DNA of 64,000 nt from positions 3,162,001 to 3,226,000 of the forward strand of contig NZ_JACHMY010000001.1 of assembly GCF_014205135.1 (NCBI RefSeq), given 5' to 3'. The position numbers and the translations under genes are program-made. Below, one piece after another: positions 60,904 through 64,000 of the stretch. The notes below the pieces were generated by a model. It was not told the DNA's origin, made no database searches, and saw only the letters and a list, made by a program, of their open reading frames with translations. Source of the stretch: Kribbella italica (GTDB lineage Bacteria > Actinomycetota > Actinomycetes > Propionibacteriales > Kribbellaceae). How positions within the stretch are numbered: the first letter of the stretch is position 1; each line of letters starts with the position of its first letter.

Positions 60904-61458
60904 TCAGGCGTTCTTGATCGCCGAGACCTCGATCTCGAGCGTGACCTTCTCGCTGACCAGGACGCCGCCGCCCTCGAGGGCCGCGTTCCAGGTGACGTTC
61001 CAGTCCTTGCGGTTGATCGTGACCGCGCCGTCGAAGCCGACCCGGGTGTTGCCGAACGGGTCGGTCGCCGTACCGGTGTACTCGAAGTCGATCGTGACCG
61101 GCTTGGTGATGGACTTGATGGTCAGGTCACCGGTGACGGCGAAGACGTCGTCGCCCTTGGCCGCGACCGAGGTCGAGACGAAGGTGATCTCCGGGTGCTC
61201 GTCCATCTCGAAGAAGTCGTTGCTGCGCAGGTGGTCGTCGCGCTGGCTGTTGCGGGTGTCGATGCTCTTGGCCTGGATCGTCACCTTGACCGAGGAGTTC
61301 GCCGGGTTCTCGCCGTCGAGGTGGGCCGAGCCCTCCCACTCGTTGAACGACCCGCGGACCTTGGTCACCATCGCGTGCCGGGCGACGAAGCCGGTCCGGC
61401 TGTGCGCGGTGTCGATCGTGTAGTCGCCGGTGAGCGTGGCGTAGTCGGTCGTGCTCAT
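60904..61458 (-). CDS. YceI-family lipocalin-like protein
   Basis: 184-aa protein: YTIDTAHSRTGFVARHAMVTKVRGSFNEWEG, then RDDHLRSNDFFEMDEHPEITF, GNTRVGFDGAVTINRKDWNVTWN, the full YceI pattern. YceI proteins form a beta-barrel that binds polyprenyl compounds such as isoprenoid quinones. No signal peptide, so cytoplasmic here. GGAGGAC precedes the ATG. Monocistronic. Confidence 0.94.
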   Translation of the reverse strand: MSTTDYATLTGDYTIDTAHSRTGFVARHAMVTKVRGSFNEWEGSAHLDGENPANSSVKVTIQAKSIDTRNSQRDDHLRSNDFFEMDEHPEITFVSTSVAAKGDDVFAVTGDLTIKSITKPVTIDFEYTGTATDPFGNTRVGFDGAVTINRKDWNVTWNAALEGGGVLVSEKVTLEIEVSAIKNA

Positions 61459-61689
61459 AGCTGGTGTCCTCCGGGGGCGCTTAGTTGAAGTTTGTACATC
61501 TCATGCTGCCAGCCTCAGGTTGATAAGTCCACTCCCCCGCCACGCATGTTGCCGGATCGCCATCTGACTGTCACGATCCGGCGCCGGCGACCTGCACGAA
61601 GGCGTCCTTCCAGCCACCCATATTCGGTTGCCGCGACCGCGCGTCGCGGGTTGAGTGGGGCGGCAGACCGTCGAGGTGAGGAGTACGTG

Positions 61690-62178
61690 GTGCAGGCGCT
61701 GAACGCGGACGAGATCCGGCGATCGTTCGTCAACTCGTCCAAGAGCCAGGTGAAGGCGGTCACGATGCCGGCCGGGCTGACCGAGCTGCCCTGGGAATCG
61801 CTGGACTTCCTCGGCTGGCGGGACGCCAAGGCTCCGGCCCGCGCCTACCTCGTCGTACCGCGCGAGGACGGTGTGCTCGGCATCGCGCTCAACACCTCCG
61901 CCACCGGCAAGCCCCGCCGCGGCACCGGGCTGTGCGATCTCTGCCACACCGCGCACAAGGTCATCGACGTCGCGCTCTTCGCCGCCCGCCGCGCCGGCTC
62001 GGCCGGTCGCGCCGGCAACACGGTCGGCACCTACATCTGCGCCGACCTGGCCTGCTCGCTCTACCTGCGCGGCCTGCGCGAGCCCGAGGTCCCCCAGGGC
62101 GAGACCGTCGGTTCCGAGGTCCGGATCGAGCGCCTGGGCCACCGGCTTGAGAGTTTCGTGTCGCGGGTACTCGCCTAG
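61690..62178 (+). CDS. EF-G-binding protein, FBP/FusB-like
   Basis: 162-aa protein with an FBP C-terminal zinc-finger domain: GLCDLCHTAHKV and YICADLACSLYLRG supply four Cys ligands (C-x2-C and C-x4-C). FusB/FBP proteins bind elongation factor G through this finger and free it from the ribosome, giving fusidic-acid tolerance. GTG 61690 is 8 bp after GAGGAG; GTG 61687 is also possible. Confidence 0.85.
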   Translation: MQALNADEIRRSFVNSSKSQVKAVTMPAGLTELPWESLDFLGWRDAKAPARAYLVVPREDGVLGIALNTSATGKPRRGTGLCDLCHTAHKVIDVALFAARRAGSAGRAGNTVGTYICADLACSLYLRGLREPEVPQGETVGSEVRIERLGHRLESFVSRVLA

Positions 62179-62282
62179 CGCGGTCCGGAGCGACAGAATG
62201 CTTCGGCAGGCTGGTCCGGGAATCGGGAGACGTGCCCTAGCCTGGGATCACATCACGGGCTGGACGGGAGAACGAGGTCGCG

Positions 62283-62537
62283 ATGTCGGAGTTCAGAATC
62301 ACCCACGAGATCCACGAGGTCCACCCGGACATCCGCGAGAAGCTGACCACCGCGACGATCGACGCGATCAACGAGTCGAGCGCCCGGTCGGCCGAGGACG
62401 CCGCGCTGGTCCTGCGCAACCGCCTCGGCGAGATCGGCGTCCACATGAGCCCCGAAGCCTGTCTCGCCGCGGTTGAACGCATCCGCTCCGGCAAGAGCCT
62501 CCGCTTCGAGATCGAACGCGAGGACGCGGAGGACTGA
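62283..62537 (+). CDS. Small acidic hypothetical protein
   Basis: 84-aa protein, not recognised: MSEFRITHEIHEVHPDIREK, predicted two helices plus strands, acidic (ends EREDAED). GAACGAGG lies upstream of the ATG. The downstream DUF429 coding frame begins at or just before its stop codon, suggesting coupled translation. Confidence 0.65.
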   Translation: MSEFRITHEIHEVHPDIREKLTTATIDAINESSARSAEDAALVLRNRLGEIGVHMSPEACLAAVERIRSGKSLRFEIEREDAED

Positions 62538-62538
62538 G

Positions 62539-63306
62539 ATCCGGTACGTCGGCGTCGACCTCGCCTGGGGGCAGCGTGGCGTCACCGGCCTCGCCGTACT
62601 GGACGCGTCCGGTGAGCTGCTGGACGTCACCGTCCAGCAGACCGACGACGACCTCCTCACCTGGCTACGCCGCTGGACCGCCGGTCCGTCCTTCGTCGCG
62701 TTCGACGCGCCGATCATCGTCCGCAACGCCACCGGCCACCGCCCCTGCGAACGCCTGATCTCCCAGTACTACGGCCGCTTCGGCGCGTCCTGCCACGCCG
62801 CCAACACCAAGAACCCCAGCTTCGCCAACGGCTCCCGAGCCCTCCGCCTGATCGAGGCCCTCGACCTCGACCTGGCCCCCACCGCCGAACGCCGCGCCGC
62901 CGAGGTCTACCCCCACCCCGCGATCGTCACCCTCTTCGACCTCCCCCGCATCCTCCAGTACAAGTCGAAACCCGGCCGCGACTTCACCCACCTGCACACC
63001 GAGATGCTCCGCCTGGCCGAGTACGTCGAGTCCCTCGCCGACGCCTCCCCACCCCTGCAGGTCAAGGCCAACCCCGCCTGGCAGCAACTCCGCCAAGCCC
63101 TCACCCAAGCAACCCGCAAGGCCGACCTCAAACGCGTCGAGGACGCCCTGGACGGCGTGGTCTGCGCCTACATCGCCGCCTACGCAGCAACCCACCCAGC
63201 TCGAGTCCGCTCCTTCGGCACCCCCGAGTCAGGCCAAATCCTCGCCCCCGTCACCCCAGCCCAAGCAGCCCGCTACGACCAAGCACTCCACACCGAACGT
63301 CTCTGA
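62539..63306 (+). CDS. DUF429 family protein, start codon uncertain
   Basis: About 255 aa. RYVGVDLAWGQRGVTGLAVLD is the family N-terminus (RNase H-like fold), with FVAFDAPIIVRNATGHRPCE and ERRAAEVYPHPAIVTLFDLP as further hallmarks. The function of DUF429 is unknown; a nuclease is predicted. Homologues usually start MRYVGVD, but here the corresponding codon is ATC (62539), six bases after a strong GGAGGA. The only regular start in frame is TTG 62473, overlapping the previous gene by 65 bp. Confidence 0.8.
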   Translation: MRYVGVDLAWGQRGVTGLAVLDASGELLDVTVQQTDDDLLTWLRRWTAGPSFVAFDAPIIVRNATGHRPCERLISQYYGRFGASCHAANTKNPSFANGSRALRLIEALDLDLAPTAERRAAEVYPHPAIVTLFDLPRILQYKSKPGRDFTHLHTEMLRLAEYVESLADASPPLQVKANPAWQQLRQALTQATRKADLKRVEDALDGVVCAYIAAYAATHPARVRSFGTPESGQILAPVTPAQAARYDQALHTERL

Positions 63307-63399
63307 CCACCCAGGGCCAGCAGCTACACGATCCGCCCGAGCGTCCCGTCGCTCGACCGGATCACCGTCGCCACGCCTCACCCCAGCAGCCATCAGCGA

Positions 63400-63830
63400 C
63401 CCAACGGTCAGCGTCCTCCAGCGCCCCGACGTCAGCGGCCTCCAGCAACAACTCGAGGCCGGCCACCTCCAACCCGACGCCACCAGCCTTCGGCAACCCG
63501 GCGCCAGCCACCTCGAGCAACCCGAGCTCACCAACCTTCGGCAACCCGACGCCAGCCACCTCCTCCAACCCGACGTCACCAACCTTCGGCAACCCGAGGC
63601 AGCAGTACGAGAGCGCCGACAGCCGGCCGATGACGCTGGCCCGCCGCCTCCAGCAACCCGAGACCCGCCGCCTCCAGCAAACCGCGTCCAGCATTCCGCG
63701 GCCAGCCACCTTCAGCGAGCTGACCTCAGCGGCCTTCAGCGCCCCGACGTCAGCGGCGTCCAGCGCCCCGACGTCAGCCACCCCCAGCACCCAAGCTCAG
63801 CCCTCAACTACCCAAGGTCAGCCGCCTTCA
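63400..63830 (-). repeat. 24-bp minisatellite running into the pyrE 3' end
   Basis: Degenerate 24-bp units fill most of the gap 63307-63807. Examples on the plus strand: CCTTCGGCAACCCG recurs at 63487, 63535 and 63583 (48 bp = two units), and GACGTCAGC-type units run from about 63720 through 63800. The last unit, GGTCAGCCGCCTTCAGCAAC, is already the final codons of pyrE on the minus strand. Confidence 0.75.
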
Positions 63831-64000
63831 GCAACGAGAGCAGCCCGAGGTCGATCTCCTTCAGCGCCGCGGCCCCGCCCTGTTCGCGGTCGATCACGCA
63901 CAACGCCTCGCGCACGTCCGCACCCAGCGCCCGGAGTTCGCGCGTCGACAGCACGATCTGCCCGCCGCTGGTCACCACGTCCTCAACCACCAGCACCCGG
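63808..64000 (-). CDS. pyrE: Orotate phosphoribosyltransferase, 3' part only
   Basis: C-terminal 63 residues; the 5' end lies beyond the window. VLVVEDVVTSGGQIVLSTREL is the phosphoribosyltransferase PRPP-binding loop (two acidic residues, then VTSGG), followed by LGADVREALCVIDREQGG as in PyrE. It makes OMP from orotate in pyrimidine synthesis. The last codons (LLKAADLG) resemble the repeat unit of the downstream minisatellite. Confidence 0.85.
   Translation of the reverse strand, partial: RVLVVEDVVTSGGQIVLSTRELRALGADVREALCVIDREQGGAAALKEIDLGLLSLLKAADLG

Noticed and set aside
60618-60917. 99-codon plus-strand frame in the 60451-60903 gap
   Set aside because: Pro/Gly/Ala-rich, crosses a hairpin and overlaps the yceI end; no ribosome site or similarity.
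63362-63790. 142-codon minus-strand frame with 16-residue repeats
   Set aside because: Its repeats follow the 24-bp minisatellite, which remains open because 24 is a multiple of three; no start signal or conserved feature.

Overview
The window is chromosomal DNA of a very high-GC actinobacterium. Codon use is strongly G/C at third positions, and GTG starts and ATGA/TGATG stop-start overlaps are common. The gene content (LacI-controlled CUT1 sugar transporters without their own ATPase, FBP-type EF-G-binding protein, DUF3037/HipA-like pair, ECF42 sigma factor) and the frequent GTACGCCG motif suggest a soil Nocardioidales/Streptomycetales-type organism. Kribbella is my best guess, not proven. 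No rRNA, tRNA, CRISPR array, insertion sequence or prophage was recognised.

Layout. 1-4287: end of an MFS exporter, an NmrA-like reductase, a Dabb protein and a GMC oxidoreductase, all forward. 4289-11392: a sugar-acid/pectin-type utilisation locus with a secreted CBM35-GH105 hydrolase, a LacI regulator, a Gfo/Idh/MocA dehydrogenase, two permeases and a binding lipoprotein. LacI-type operators sit at both outer promoters. 11412-13942: a pair of acyl-CoA dehydrogenase subunits. 14002-17316: a LysR-HTH/esterase fusion divergent from a truncated hydrolase and an MFS exporter. 17329-21045: a TetR-ECF42 operon divergent from an ABC exporter, with a 14-bp perfect palindrome between them. 21204-25815: a GNAT gene, a repeat-rich gap, a CrtI-like oxidoreductase, and an amidase with near-identical internal repeats preceded by a 56-codon Tat ORF.

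26302-40381 is the most distinctive part. Two ADP-ribosylglycohydrolase-family proteins, a PfkB (ribokinase-like) kinase, a TIM-barrel/SUMF1 fusion, a CaiB-type CoA-transferase, a CitE-type lyase and a complete LacI-controlled CUT1 importer all lie on the minus strand with overlapping or nearly touching ends. A forward PhoD phosphatase/discoidin-domain pair splits them. I infer uptake and breakdown of a ribosylated or similarly glycosylated compound: the sugar is phosphorylated and the acyl aglycone goes through CoA chemistry. This is a hypothesis from gene context.

40556-64000 is mostly housekeeping or single-gene functions: K+ channel, ACT-GNAT acetyltransferase, a probable structured small RNA with promoter and terminator (44208-44380), a secreted subtilisin with a divergent regulator, a double GDPD-like phosphodiesterase, a YbdK-type ligase, a HipA-like kinase + DUF3037 pair, phosphoglucomutase, a membrane-anchored spermidine-synthase-like protein, a NarL-type two-component system with a small membrane protein, a PD-(D/E)XK-like protein, YceI, an EF-G-binding protein, DUF429, and the 3' end of pyrE. 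A 24-bp minisatellite runs up to the pyrE stop codon.

All assignments come from reading protein motifs and DNA symmetry by eye. No database search was run.
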